From positions 1,786,783-1,850,782 of the forward strand of contig PCDI01000004.1 in assembly GCA_002778195.1 (NCBI GenBank): a stretch of DNA of 64,000 nucleotides. Direction: 5' to 3'. Made by a program: the position numbers and the translations under genes. Shown here in pieces: positions 1 through 11,814 of the stretch (positions are counted from its first letter, which is position 1; each line of letters begins with the position of its first letter). The notes under the pieces were generated by a model. That model had not been told where the DNA came from and did not search any database. It was given only the letters and a program-made list of their open reading frames with translations. The stretch is from Raffaelea ambrosiae. Lineage: Eukaryota; Ascomycota; Sordariomycetes; Ophiostomatales; Ophiostomataceae.

Positions 1-1549
1 CTACTCCAAGGCCGCCGTGCTCAAGAGCCTCGCCGAAGAGCACGGCATCCGCATCTACTCCATGACCGAGGTCGAGGCCATCGGTGCCCGCTCCGGCCGC
101 CCCATGCGCCCGCCCTCCAAGGACGACATCACCACCATCAACTACACCTCTGGCACCACCGGCACGCCCAAGGGCGTCGTCCTGACCCATGCCAACATGG
201 TTGCCGCCATCAGCTGCGCCCGCTCGTCCGGCCTCCTGAGCGCCAACGACACCCACCTGTCCTACCTGCCCCTGGCCCACATCTACGGCCGCATGGCCGA
301 CTGGACCGCCCTCTTCCTCGGCGCCCGCATCGGCTACTTCCAGGGCGACATCACCAGCCTCGTCGACGACCTCAAGATCCTGCGCCCCTCGGGCCTCTTT
401 TCCGTCCCGCGCCTGTACAACCGCTTCTACTCCGCCATCCGCGCCTCCACCGTCGAGGCCGACGGCTTCCGCGGCAACCTGTCGCGCCGCGCCATTGCCG
501 CCAAGATGGCCAGCATGAAGCTGCCGCCCGGCCAGGCCACCAACTGGCACCCCGTGTACGACCGCATCTGGTCGCCCAAGGTGCGCAAGGCCGTCGGCCT
601 CGACCGCGCCGTGTCCATGGTGACCGGCAGCGCCCAGCTGGACCCGGATGTGCAGGAGTTTCTGCGCGCCGCATTCGGCGGCGTCCACTTCATGCAGGGC
701 TACGGCATGACCGAGACGTGTGCTGTCGGCTCCGTCCAGGGCAAAGACGACTTCAGCCTGGACAACATTGGCGGCGTCCACCCGGGCGTGGAGTTCTGCA
801 TCGAGTCGGTGCCCGACTTGGAGTACACCGTGGAAGACAAGCCGAACCCGCGCGGCGAGCTGCTCATCCGCGGCCCCATCGTGTTCCGCGAATACTTCAA
901 GAACCCCGAGGAGAACGCCAAGGCCATTGATGCCGGCACCGGCTGGTTCCACAGCGGCGACATTGTCGAGATCGACTCGATGGGCCGCTTCAAGATCATC
1001 GACCGCAAGAAGAACGTGCTCAAGCTGGCCCAGGGCGAGTACGTATCGCCCGAGCGCATCGAGAACGTCTATATTGGCGCCCTGCCGCTGCTGACGTCTG
1101 CCTTTGTGCACGGCGACGGCAAGGAGGCCTGCCTGGTGGCCGTCTTTGGCATCGACCCGGTCCACTTTGCGCCGTTTGCCAGCAAGGTCCTGAAGCAGGA
1201 CGTGTCGGCCGACAACCTGGCCGCCGTCAAGAAAGCCGCCCAGGACCCCCGCGTCAAGGCCGAGTTCCTCAAGCGCGTCGACCAGGTCGGCAAGAAGCAC
1301 AAGTTCAACAGCTTCGAGCGCGTCCGCGACTGCCACCTGGACATTGAGCCGTTTACCGTCGAGAATGATCTGCTGACGCCGACGTAAGTGATGTCTGCTG
1401 CTGCTCTCTCTGTGTCGTGTGTCACCCATGCTAACAGCCTTCACAGGCTCAAACTCAAGCGCCCTCAGGCGGCCAAGGTATTCCGCCCTCACATCGACCA
1501 GATGTATGCCAACATCAAGGCTGCGCAGACATCCAAGGCGAAACTGTAA
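1..1549 (+). CDS. Long-chain acyl-CoA synthetase, C-terminal part (5' end outside window)
   Basis: Activates long-chain fatty acids to acyl-CoA through an acyl-adenylate. Exons are 1-1383 (frame starting at base 2) and 1447-1549, with an intron at 1384-1446 (GTAAGT...CACAG). Visible adenylate-forming motifs, in order: the P-loop TSGTTGTPKG (about bases 148-180), GYGMTETC, the GWFHSGDI hinge and the DRKKNVLKLAQGEYVSPERI block typical of FAA/ACSL enzymes. The N-terminus lies outside the window, so total length cannot be given. The last three residues are Ala-Lys-Leu, which fits the peroxisomal PTS1 consensus (S/A/C-K/R/H-L). This suggests, but does not prove, peroxisomal location. Family assignment is firm; which paralogue (FAA1/4-like or FAA2-like) is not settled. 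Confidence 0.93.
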
Positions 1550-3326
1550 AACGATGCACAACCAAGGGAAGAAAAGAAACGAAGAAACACGGACAAGAAA
1601 ACAAAGAAATGCAGGGGGGGGGGGGGGGGGGCATCGACCACCGGGTGGGTACCTTTGTGCTACCAGCGCCACGCTTCCCCTCCCTTGCCTGCGCTCTTTC
1701 AAATTTGTTGTATTATTTTATTTATAATTTCGCAGGAAACTTTTAGGAGGTTTGAATATTGTAGCGAATAGTCAGCGTGCAAAGAGCAGAGCGCAAATAT
1801 AGAAGGAGGACGTGGGAAAGCAGGATAGAAGGGCATATTGTGAGCCTTCATGTTGCGAACAAGCTCGTACATAACTATACGTAGAGGTTTCTTTTCTTGG
1901 GGCATTTATTTTGTATATCGGCTCGAATTGTTATTTTTTCGAAAAAAACAAAGTAAAAAACATTTCATCAATTTGGAGTACATTTGCAAATTGCGGCCTC
2001 TGTCGCTTCTTTATACCACAAACCCTGCTATCAGACGTGGTAATATTCCGAGATACCGAACGCAGGCCGAAGGCTGAGAACCAGAAAACACTGTGGCACA
2101 CACGGTGAAAGCAATTCCGATCAGCCTCACGGAGCCAATGGAGAGTTGCGGTGACCTTGTTTCTGTCATTTTCGAAAAAGGTGTAGATTGGAATAACGGC
2201 AGTTGGTTTGTCCTAATTTGCGATCATGAGGAGTCTCGCACGGCAGTTGCTGCGGAGCCTAAAGTGCCGAGAGTAAATGCGGAGGAAAGTAGCACAAAGG
2301 ATTAGAGAGTCCTTTAGAAGGGTTTAAAGGTTTGTTAGTACACAACTAGTTCACAACCGGCACGCAGTTGTATGTTTGTGCGCAGTGGCAACTGCTAAAC
2401 TCAGCGACTTGTTTAGTATATGGTTGTTGGAACCTCTAAGAAATTTGATGTCAGTCAACCACAGAATAACTAGTTTACTGGGTTCTGCACTGTAAAAAAC
2501 TTATAAGCTACTTGCAGTGGACCTGTGAACTCTTATAATCAGATTGCTGTCAGTATGACATGCTGCTTCTAGGCTGTTTGTCTCAAGCTGTCAAGTAGGC
2601 TGTTTGTCTCAAGCTGTCAAGTAGGCTGTTTGTCTCAAGCTGTCAAGTAGGCTGTTTGTCTCAAGCTGTCAACTAGGCTGACAATGCTTGGTTGCCAATT
2701 CAGCACGTCTATTGTGGTGTTGTCGATAGGCTGTCAAATTCTAGAACAGGATTTGGGTTGCCTGAAGCTAGACAAGGACAACCAATAAGACAGCCATTTA
2801 TTTTTTTGCAACCTGCTCAAGCACTTGATGGGTTTTAAACAAGAACGTCTGTCGCTTATATAGAGAGCATATGCTCACCATATGCCACCGCCCGCGCAGC
2901 ACTCTGGAATTGGGCTAAATCTTGTGTGCGAAGAACCGACCTTTAATTATAGAGACCTTTTGGTTTCAAATAACTTTCAATTGAGATTCAAGCTCGATCG
3001 CGAATCAGATCAACCTGTACGATCGCCAGCCAGCGCTACTCAGCTAAAGTAAATTATACAAGTTAATTAAAATGTTTATACTGCTTAGTAAGCCATACAA
3101 ATAGAGTAACTAAAGCACTAATTAAATTCAAAGCTATAAAATATACTCTAGTACTTAATCAAGCAATGCACGGAGGACGGTATAATATATATCCGCAAAC
3201 CCCACTTTTTCTAATAATTTGAAAGATACGAGCTAAAATAGCCGCCCCTCCCTCCCCCCTTTTTAAAACCCTTCGTTTACGCTGTCTCTATTACGAGCCA
3301 ATTTGAGCACTTCGTCCCTTACGTTG
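1550..3326. other. AT-rich intergenic region, no gene seen
   Basis: Holds the 3' flank of the acyl-CoA synthetase, with a long G run at about 1615-1631, and then a clearly AT-rich stretch (about 1700-3240) unlike the GC-rich coding sequence around it. No ORF longer than about 75 codons looks like protein. The composition and the tandem repeat at 2571-2674 suggest decayed repetitive DNA, but I recognise no transposon domain or terminal repeat. Confidence 0.6.
2571..2674. repeat. 26-bp tandem repeat, four copies
   Basis: Four head-to-tail copies of a 26-bp unit beginning AGGCTGTTTGTCTC, at 2571, 2597, 2623 and 2649. The first three copies are identical; the last differs at one base near its end (AAGT becomes AACT). 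Such uniformity implies recent expansion or homogenisation inside otherwise degenerate AT-rich DNA. Confidence 0.95.
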
Positions 3327-3641
3327 ATGATGGCAGCTAACCTGCCGCCCACGCCAAACGCCGCGCGGGTTCGCGGTGCGGGTGATGGCCACGTCTCAGA
3401 GCTGCCACCGGCCAAGAGGATCCGGACGGACCAGCCGCATCCAAGCCATGCCTCTCCGTCCAGGCTAGGGCTTGCAGCGCTACCGTCTGGACCCAACGGC
3501 ATCTCCCAAACCCCCAATACTCGACGCGTCGTGTCACCAGTCGCTTCCACGCCAAGGCTGACGGCATCACAGCCGACGCCCAGCCGGAGCCGTTATGTGA
3601 GCAAGACGACGGTGGAAAACGGACATGTTGTGCTTATCCTG

Positions 3642-3673
<32 letters not shown>

Positions 3674-5485
3674 AGACACGAGAAACGGTGTCCAAGCCAG
3701 CCGTCCTGGCGCTGTTGTAAGTTATATCTATGTATATATATGTAAATATATATATGCACTATATATACCCCTGGATTCAAAGCTTAAAGAGCCCCCAAAG
3801 CCCCAAAGCTCCAAAGCCGAAATACATACACTTATGCACGTTTGTATGCATTTATAGTGATGTTTTCGCGTCTGTTGGCTTTTTAAACGTGCTGTTGTCG
3901 GCCGCCTGCTCACGCTGTTCTACCAGGCCCTAACACCGGCACCAAGGCCACCAACAGCAGCTGCACCTTCCAGTGCTGCTCAGCCCACTGCCTCGCTGTT
4001 CGCGGGGCCGATTCCGTCAGCGGTATGCCAGCGGTCCCTGGTTGCGATCCGAAGCTGGTTTCACGGGCTGTTGTCCCCAACTTGATGTTGGCTTACAGGG
4101 CACAAGCCAGGCCAAAACAGTCCAAAAACGTCTTTTCGTCTTGTGCTGACAATTCCAACAGGCCACCAACCCACGCCTGGCTTCGTTCAACATTGCCAGT
4201 ATCAGCACCAGGATATCACCGCCACCGCTCAGCTCCGGGAAGCTGTCCGGCGTCAAGCCGGACAAGTCGCCGCCAGCGCCTGCGGCCGAGGTGGTTTCCC
4301 CCACCATCTCGTCACCGTTTCCCAGCCCGAGCATTCTACACCCCCCAGCCGGGCCACCACAGGAGACTCCCAAGCCACAAGAGACGCCAGAGCGGGGGGG
4401 TGCCTCAAGACAGGGAGATACGCCAGAGCTGGGTGATCCGCCAGGACTGCAGACTACGCCTGGGCTGCAGGAGCCGGCCAAGCCGGATGAGGCTCTAAAC
4501 CCGAACAAGGCCCCGAAGGAGCCTTCGGTTGCGACGAAGACGATTGGGCCTTTGGTTGAGACGAATGAGCCTCCAAAGCCGGCCGTCATACCCAAGGCAA
4601 AAAAGAAGCCACGAGACAAGACCGAGCAGCCAAAGCCCGAGTTCGGGTACAACCGTCTCTCGGCCCTCACCTCGGAGCGCCGGCCCTACCTCTCCCATGC
4701 ACGCCGCAAGTTCCTCGGCCAGAGCGGCGGCGGCAGCCTGCCAAGCCGGGGCCTGCTGACGGCCCGCACGCAGCAGTCGGCCACCGTGCACGTCGACTTC
4801 ATGCCGGACGAGGTCGGCTACCTGCTCGACCTGGTGCGGCACATGCCCAGCGTGTCGCTGGCCAAGCCCAAGAAAAAGCAGAAGAAGGAGTCGCTGCCCC
4901 CCATCAAGGAGCTCGCCCGCCTCATCCGCAGCAACGCGCCCCTGCTCAGCAGCATCCTGCGCGCCGTCGGCCACGACGACAAGCTGCGCGGCCGCACGCC
5001 ACGCGATGTTGGCCGCTTCCTCGGCGACATCGCCAGCCGCCGCATCCTGTCGACCATGCAGGCGGCCCCGCCGCACCTGCTCACGCTGCAGCGCCGCAGC
5101 CGCCGGGAGCAGGAGGCGGGCGTGCGCGCGGCCCAGCTCGGGGGCCTGCTGCTGGCGCGCGAGGTGGCCGGCCACTGCGGCCTCGGCATGCCGGCCCTGG
5201 GCCGCACGCGGCAGCTGTGCGGCGTCCACATGGGCAACCGGCTGCGCGTCTTCCGCGAGGACAGCCTGCGCGTGCGCAACGAGTGGACCAACTGCGCCGG
5301 CGACATCTCCACCGTGACGTGGACGTCCGACCGCGTCTTCCTGTGCGGCACCACCACCCACATGGACGCCCGCAACCACCAGTACAACCGCCAGGGCAAC
5401 CTCGTCCTGGGCTCCGTCGACGCCGGCACGCTGCGCGCCTACCCGGACCACCGCATCGTGCGCGCGCGCCATGCGGGCCAGGCAC

Positions 5486-5516
<31 letters not shown>

Positions 5517-7745
5517 TCACAACCGCAACGACGACGTGTGGCTGTACACGTCGGTCGTGTCGTCGGACTACGACACGGCCAACAGCTTCGTCTTCACGGC
5601 CGGCTTCGACCACACCGTCAAGGTGTGGAGCGTCGGCCGGGCCGGCGACAGCATGGCGCTCATGGGCACCTGGCGCCACGACGGCAAGGTCCAGTTTGTT
5701 GTCGCCTCCAGCCAGGGGCTGGTCGCCACCGGCGCCGACGTCGCCGCCTACGCCGTGCGCATCTACCGCCTGCCCAGCCCGGAGACGGGGCCCAAGATCA
5801 CGTACAAGTCCCTGTCGTGCACCGACCACGAGGGCCGCACCATCCAGACCGACAAGTGGGCGTATTTCCCCGCCTCGATGCGCTGGGGGCTCACGTCCGG
5901 GACCCGCCACCTCCTGCTCGTCGGCTACTCCCCCCGCGGCCTGTCTCTGACCTCGGACGACACCGACATCCCGGAAGACCGCCGCAACTCGGGCGAGCTG
6001 CTGCTGTTCGACGGCCACACGGGCGAGAAGTGGCGCATCATCGGCGGCACGTCGCAGAACGTCTTCGAGGTCGCCTGGCACCCGACGCAGCCGTGCTTTG
6101 CAGTGGCCACGTCGCCCGTCGGCCTGGCTGTCGAAGAGGGCGTCCGCACGCAGATCCGCATCTTCCGTCCTTCTAAGAACAAGGAGTTTGGCGGCCGCGC
6201 CTACAACGAAGTCCACATCCTCGACTGCTATGCCGACGATATTAACGAGCTAGCATTATTGTATGTTTTTTTTTGTGGTTTTTTTTTTTTTTAAATATTC
6301 TTTCTCTTTTCTTTTCTTTTCTTCTCTCCCTCTCTCTTCGCCGTCGAATCCACTAACACACTTCAGACCAAACAGCCTCTTCCACCTCTACGTCGCCGTC
6401 GGCTGCACAAACGGCCGCACCTATGTCTGGGATACGTCCCAGGGCGACAAGCCGCTGCACGAGCTAGCCCATGGACGTACGTATCAAGAACCTCTTTTTT
6501 TTTCCCCACAATCTCTTGGAAACTAACACCGCTTTAGCTTGCATCGAGGAAACCTCTGGCGACCAGATCTCGGTCGAGGACACAGGCGTCAAGTTTGTCG
6601 CTTGGGGCAGCACGCCGGACCGCCTGTATACCGGTTCCTCTGACGGACTGGTCAAGGTCTGGAACGTGCGGACCAAGCCCCATGCCAAAAAAGCATCGTT
6701 TGTCCGTGATCTCCTGGAATGCCCAGCGTCTGTCTCCTGCGGCGCTTTCTCGCCAGACAAGTCGAAGCTGATTGTCGGAGACGCCTCGGGCCGTGTGTTC
6801 TTATTGTCCGTAGAGGAAGGCGAAGACGACCCGGAAGCAATGGGTCCCATAGGCGAAGAGGATGGCGACGATGACGATGACGGTTCCAAGGAAGACCAAG
6901 CGCAGGGTGGTGTCCGAAAGAACGGCGAACAGGAGGCAATGGGTCCAAGTACGGGCCTACCGAAGCGACCACGTCGGGGCCCGTTCAGTACGAGCATCCA
7001 AAACACGGCCAAGAGGAGGGCCCCCGCCCCGGGCATTATCCGCCACGCAACACCACCGCCACCGCCGGGAGCAACCACCCTACCGGCCGTAGCCAGCAGG
7101 GACAACACGCCCGCCAAACACGACGGCGGCGGCGGCGGCGGCGGCGGCGACTTGGATGCAGCAGCCATTGGCCGCGCCTACCTTCAGGCTGGACAGCTGG
7201 TGCTCCACCCCAGCCGCGTCATAGGCGCCGTCCAGGGACCCAACTACGCCCAAACGGGGCTCTACTGCAAAGATTGCCACCTCGACGGCGACCCCCAGAA
7301 GCCCCTCCTGGCCCAGTTTGACCGCGACCAGCAGCAGAACCGGTACCACGGGTACCACGCGGGCGACGGTTTCGACGATGACGAGGATGACGGCGCGCCG
7401 TCAGCCAGGCGCGTGCTCGGGAATGTGTTCCTGGGTAGCGACGATGAAGACGAGGACGACGACGATGTGGACATGGACGCGAGCGATGGCCCGGCTGGGT
7501 CCCGCGACCAGGGCGCGGACATGGGCAGTGGCTCGTCCCATGTCCGCGCGCAATCGGCCAAGGCTGCCGCCAAAATGGCCCAGGTCAAGCAGACGACGCA
7601 GGCTCTGCACCAGAGGAACCTTGCCCGGGACCTCGATATCGACGCCCTGCCCGAGGAGACACGGCGGTCTCTCGAGCAGGACGACCGATGTATATGGCAA
7701 CTGGCGAAATACCCTAATTACGCCTTTGATTACGAAGACATTTGA
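3327..7745 (+). CDS. Large WD40-repeat protein, candidate Raf1/DIM-9-type Cul4 adaptor
   Basis: Five exons: 3327-3716, 3927-4022, 4162-6260, 6367-6476, 6538-7745 (introns of 210, 139, 106 and 61 nt, all GT-AG), giving about 1300 residues. The start is the first of two adjacent ATGs (3327, 3330). The N-terminal 370 residues are low-complexity and Pro/Ser-rich, with an Asp tract near residues 106-117. A helical, Lys-rich segment follows (around residues 376-470), then a beta-propeller. WD-type blades are visible at GFDHTVKVWSV (about residue 644), YVWDTSQGD, GSSDGLVKVWNVR and VGDASGRVFLLSV. An Asn/Ser microsatellite (AACAGC repeats at about 5488-5520) sits between blades. The C-terminus has acidic runs, a Gly run and a CKDCHLDGD motif. 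From memory the conserved core resembles fungal Rik1-associated factor 1 (DIM-9 in Neurospora), a substrate receptor of the Cul4-Rik1/DDB1 complex that directs H3K9 methylation. That link is an inference; the WD40 assignment is secure. Convergent with the gene at 8702-11814. Confidence 0.85.
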
Positions 7746-8701
7746 TGGATGATTTTTGTGAGAGGGAGGGGGAGGTGTTTAACGAAATATAAATAAGCCT
7801 TTTCTTCGGTTTTACGTTCCAGCCTTGTGTTTATCATTTGTATTATATTCCATCACCTCAGCCTGTTGTCTGCCTTTTTAAACCGGTCAGCATTATATGG
7901 CGTTTATAGTTAGTAGTTGAATTAACGCGACTGCTGGCAAGAACCTTGTCATATCTTTATGCCTTTTTTCACTGCCTCTGGGGTAGAATCGATACGCTTT
8001 GACTTGAAAAAGATAACACTCACTGCTAAATGTAGCTCCCAGTTACTTCTTTTTCGTCTAGCTTTGCAATTTTAACCGACTTGTCCGAAGGAGCTGAAGA
8101 TGTTTTCGGTTTCCAATCTCTTTTATTCGAGGAGCTTGCTTAAGTAAGGGGTTTTATCAAATGAAGTCGGTCTTTAAAATATATCTTCACGAGTTAACAT
8201 TTAGACAAAGAATGTGATTATATAAGCAGTCTTGTTTTCTTTCCGCTATTGATCTCTCCCCGAGAGATTAATTCTGTACTTCCTCCATCCTGCCTTTTAC
8301 ATGTCCACCCCCGAGCATATATCTATAATTTACGTATGCCACAGTAACCCCGCGAAAAAAGAAAAAAAAAATACAAACGATAAGAATTCAAAAGCAGCCC
8401 CCCTTTCCCGAACCGCACGTGGCTCTCTCTTTTGGACAAAAACTCCTTGCCAAAAACAAAACACGAAAAAACGACAACGCTCGGCGAAAAGACAAAGAGA
8501 GACATCATAGGAACCAGGCCGTAAAGTGCAGGGCCATCCTCAGCTGCACAACTGAAAAGCAGAAACAATACAAACCCGTACGCTATACCCAGTGTCAACT
8601 GTTTCTGTCCTTGAATGTTGATTTGGGGGAGAAAAAATTACAAAACCACCAATGTCCTTCTTATCGCAACAAAACAAAGAAAAACACATCTCGTGCTGGA
8701 T
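7746..8701. other. Intergenic region between two convergent genes
   Basis: About 950 bp holding the 3' flanks of the WD40 gene (left) and the Seb1-like gene (right). AT-rich with A and T runs; no ORF looks like protein and no RNA gene is recognised. Confidence 0.7.
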
Positions 8702-8817
8702 TTAGTTGCCGCCTTGGCCTGGTGCCGGGAAGGCAAATCCAGTAGGGAACACGGGCATACCGTTGGCGCCCATGGCCAGGCCAAAGGGGAAGGCCGCGTT
8801 GTCACCACCGCCGCCGC

Positions 8818-8856
<39 letters not shown>

Positions 8857-11814
8857 GACTGTTATGGCTGTCGCCGCCGTGGTCGTCCCGTCGATGGTCA
8901 CGTCCGCCGCGACGGCCTCCTCGGCCGCGCTCGTTGTGGCCATGGCCGTTGCCGCCACCGAGGCCGACGGTGTTGACAGAGCTCAGCTCTTCGTCGCGCC
9001 GCGATGACCGCGGGCCGTTGATGCCGCCACGGTCTGTCTGCATGCGCCGGCTGATCGCCTTGGACGAGACACCCGCACCGATTTCAATATCGGGCTCCTC
9101 GACCACGAGGCCTGTCGCAATCGGCCGTCCGCCACTGCCGCCCCACGGTGCCGTCAACAGCCATTTGCGATCGGCCTCAGTGAGCTTCTGGATGGGGATC
9201 ACACTAACACCCTTGGCGTAGTCGCTGCAGTCGCGCGGGCCAAAACCGACGCCCCAGCGCGTGCGCAGCCCCGAGTCCTCCATCCGCCCCGGCTGCTCCA
9301 TGCCAATCTTGGCCGCCTCGGCGTCCCGGCGCGTGTACATCTTGACAAACGCGTGGCGCTTCTCCTTGTTGACAATGCACGTCTGCACATCGCCATACCG
9401 CGAGAACACCTGCCGCAGCTCGGGCTCACCGATCGTCACGCCGCCCACAAACAGCGTCCGGCTCAGCACGCGGATGCAGCCGTTCGGCAGCGACGCGTCG
9501 TGCTCGACATACTTCTCCCCTTGCGACGGCGGGTTCCGGTGCGGGCTGGACCCGCTGCTGTTGCTGGTGCCGCCGCCGCCGCCGCCGCGCCGTCCACCGC
9601 CAGGCGGCGATCGCTGCCGGTACTCCCGGCCTCGACCACGGTCGCGGTCACCTCGGGCCGGCGAGGACCGACGTCCGTGGCCGTCTCTCTCCCGCGGCGA
9701 GCCGTGGTTGTCCCAATACAGCGGCGACCGGGACCGAGAACGACCGCGTCCACGGGGCGATCGGTTGCCGTATCTCTGATCACGTGCAGCTTCCGCCCGC
9801 CAGTCTCCACTCCCGTTCTGTGCTCCGAATTGCGGAGGCATGTTGTTGGTGTTGCCAGCGCCACCGCCTGCGGCTGCCACGGCGGCTGCGATGGCCGATG
9901 GGACAAGAGACGCCGGTGCTGGCGCAGCAGGCGCAGCAGGCGCGTTGTTGGTCGAGACCTGCGACAGGATGCCAGAGATCTGCTCCAAGGACAACCCCTG
10001 CGCCATGAGCGCTTGGATGAGCATCAGATTCTGCTGGACATTGTTTTGCGGGGGCTGTTGCTGCGCGCCAGGGAGACCAGGGAAGCCAGCTGACATCGGG
10101 TTATTCGCCGGTGCTGGCGCCCCGAACGGCAGGTTGAGTTGCGGCTGGGCCGCGTTGACGCCCGGAAGAAGACCGGCAAGGCCGGCTGGGAGTTGGAAGG
10201 GAAGCTGAGGAGCACTGACGGGTGCCGGAGCCGGAGGCTGCGAGCCAAACGGCATGCCGGCTGGTGGTTGGTTCATCAGATGCTGCGGAAGGCCGGCGTT
10301 AGCGCTGCCAAACGGCCCGGAGAGGCTCGGTGGAGTGGCCGTGACAGTAGTCGGCGCCGGGATGCTGGGGTGGGCATGCGCTTGCGTAGCAGCAGCGGAG
10401 CTCTGTTTGGCCAAGTTGGCCAGTGTTTCCATGATATTTGGCGGAATCGCCGGCGGACCAGGTGGCTTTCCTGCCGCTCCGGACCCCAATACATTCGGAG
10501 GCGGGCTTCCTGGCGGCGTTGTTGATTCGTCTACAGATACAGCACGCTGCGTTAGGACAGTGTACTAAACAAACAAAAGAGCAAAGAGCAGAGAGCAAAC
10601 ACTACTCGTATGTAGCATGTAGCATGTACGACGATGTTGTGCCCCTGGGGAGGCGACGGCAGACCCCAGCGGAGTGTCGCTTGCTCGTTGTTTGACAAAG
10701 GTAAGGGAGACCGCAGGGGGGGTAGACCTACTTGGCTGGTTCAGCTTCGTCTTGAAGGACTCGATCAACTTGGGTGGAAAGGTCTGGCCCTTCTCCCAAA
10801 TGTCGACAAGCTTCTTAATCTTATCCTACACGCAAGAAAAAGCAATGTGTGAGTATGCATCCAGCAAGAGTCAAGGAACCCGGGAAAGCGGAACGCAGCA
10901 CGCAGAACGCAGGAAGAAGCCAAACAGAACAACAAAACAAGCGGCGAGGCATCAGCAACATAGAGTCATCACGGTTGGCATGCCTGCGGCTTTCCGGTCC
11001 CATGAACTGAACGTTGTTTGCCACCAAGCCCGTTTGTTCTAGGTTTGTAGCCAGCTACCTGCTCGACACAGCAAGCGGTAGAAGCAACAGCAGCAAGCGG
11101 CTTTGTTTGCTACAGTTACAGAGCATCAAACATCTTGCATGTGTCTTGTCTCTTGGCTTTGTGCCTTTTCAGCCTCTATGCCATTGTGCCTGCATGCTGC
11201 CCTTCGTGTCTGTCGCGTCTGTCGCGTCCTTTGGGACACTTCAAACGTGTTGGACACTTGGGCCGTACACGGCAGACATGGCTTATGTGGCAATGATGGC
11301 ATTTTGTGGCATTCTTGAATTTCTCTTCAGCAATGCAGAGTTGCGTACCTTTTGGTCGGCGGGTGCAGACGACAGTATATCGTTCATCAGAACAGGAATC
11401 AGTTCAGTTACTCTATTCACACCCGCAGCAAATGTGCCGTCTGGGGCAGAGCTGTTGACAGTCTGGCCGTGCTGTTTGGCCTGGTCTAGCCACTTGCGGG
11501 TTACAGAGTCTACGACATAAAGCACGCCGAGCTTGTGGGTGCCGGGTGTCTTCTTGAAGTGTGTGTAGAGTTTCTGGATCAGAACAGACTCGGACTGGAC
11601 GAGAGGCACAGAGCGTTAGCTTATCGGCACTTGCGAAAGGGGAGAAAAAGAAGCAGGAAAAGAAGCAGGCTCCATCGTCTCAAGAGGTGCTTACCTGAAC
11701 ATTAGAAACACAAAGAGTTGTCAATGCGGTGATGCGGGATCCCGAGACACCAGGTGGTTTGAGGGCCTGCATGGCCTGCAGACCCGCCTCTAGCTCGGCT
11801 ACAGCCGAGGACAT
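8702..11814 (-). CDS. CID and RRM RNA-binding protein, Seb1/Nrd1 family
   Basis: Binds the RNA polymerase II C-terminal domain and nascent RNA to direct 3' processing and termination (family knowledge: S. pombe Seb1, yeast Nrd1). Minus-strand exons in transcript order: 11814-11695, 11594-11349, 10825-10732, 10530-8702, about 762 residues. Residues 1-153, from the first three exons, form the CTD-interacting domain (LKPPGVSGSRI, LGVLYVVDSVTRKW, KLVDIWEKGQTF). Then come a Pro/Gln/Ala-rich linker, a helical LIQALMAQGLSLEQISGIL segment, an RS/RG stretch near residue 411, an RRM at about 505-580 (RTLFVGGV for RNP2-type, KRHAFVKMY for RNP1-type), the WGVGFGPRDCSDY block typical of Seb1/Nrd1, and RGG and poly-Asn runs at the C-terminus. 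The phase is consistent across all three introns; joining exons 3 and 4 restores an Asn codon. The second intron is unusually long (523 nt). Confidence 0.9.

Noticed and set aside
2571..2674. CRISPR-like array
   Set aside because: Units are directly abutting with no spacers, in a eukaryotic genome; it is a simple tandem repeat.
1700..3240. Transposon remnant
   Set aside because: AT-rich and decayed, but no transposase, reverse transcriptase motif, terminal repeat or target-site duplication can be shown, so it is left as unassigned AT-rich DNA.
4495..6216. 573-codon open frame antisense to the WD40 gene
   Set aside because: Ala/Val/Arg/Gly-rich mirror of a GC-rich exon; no motif and no splice or start context.
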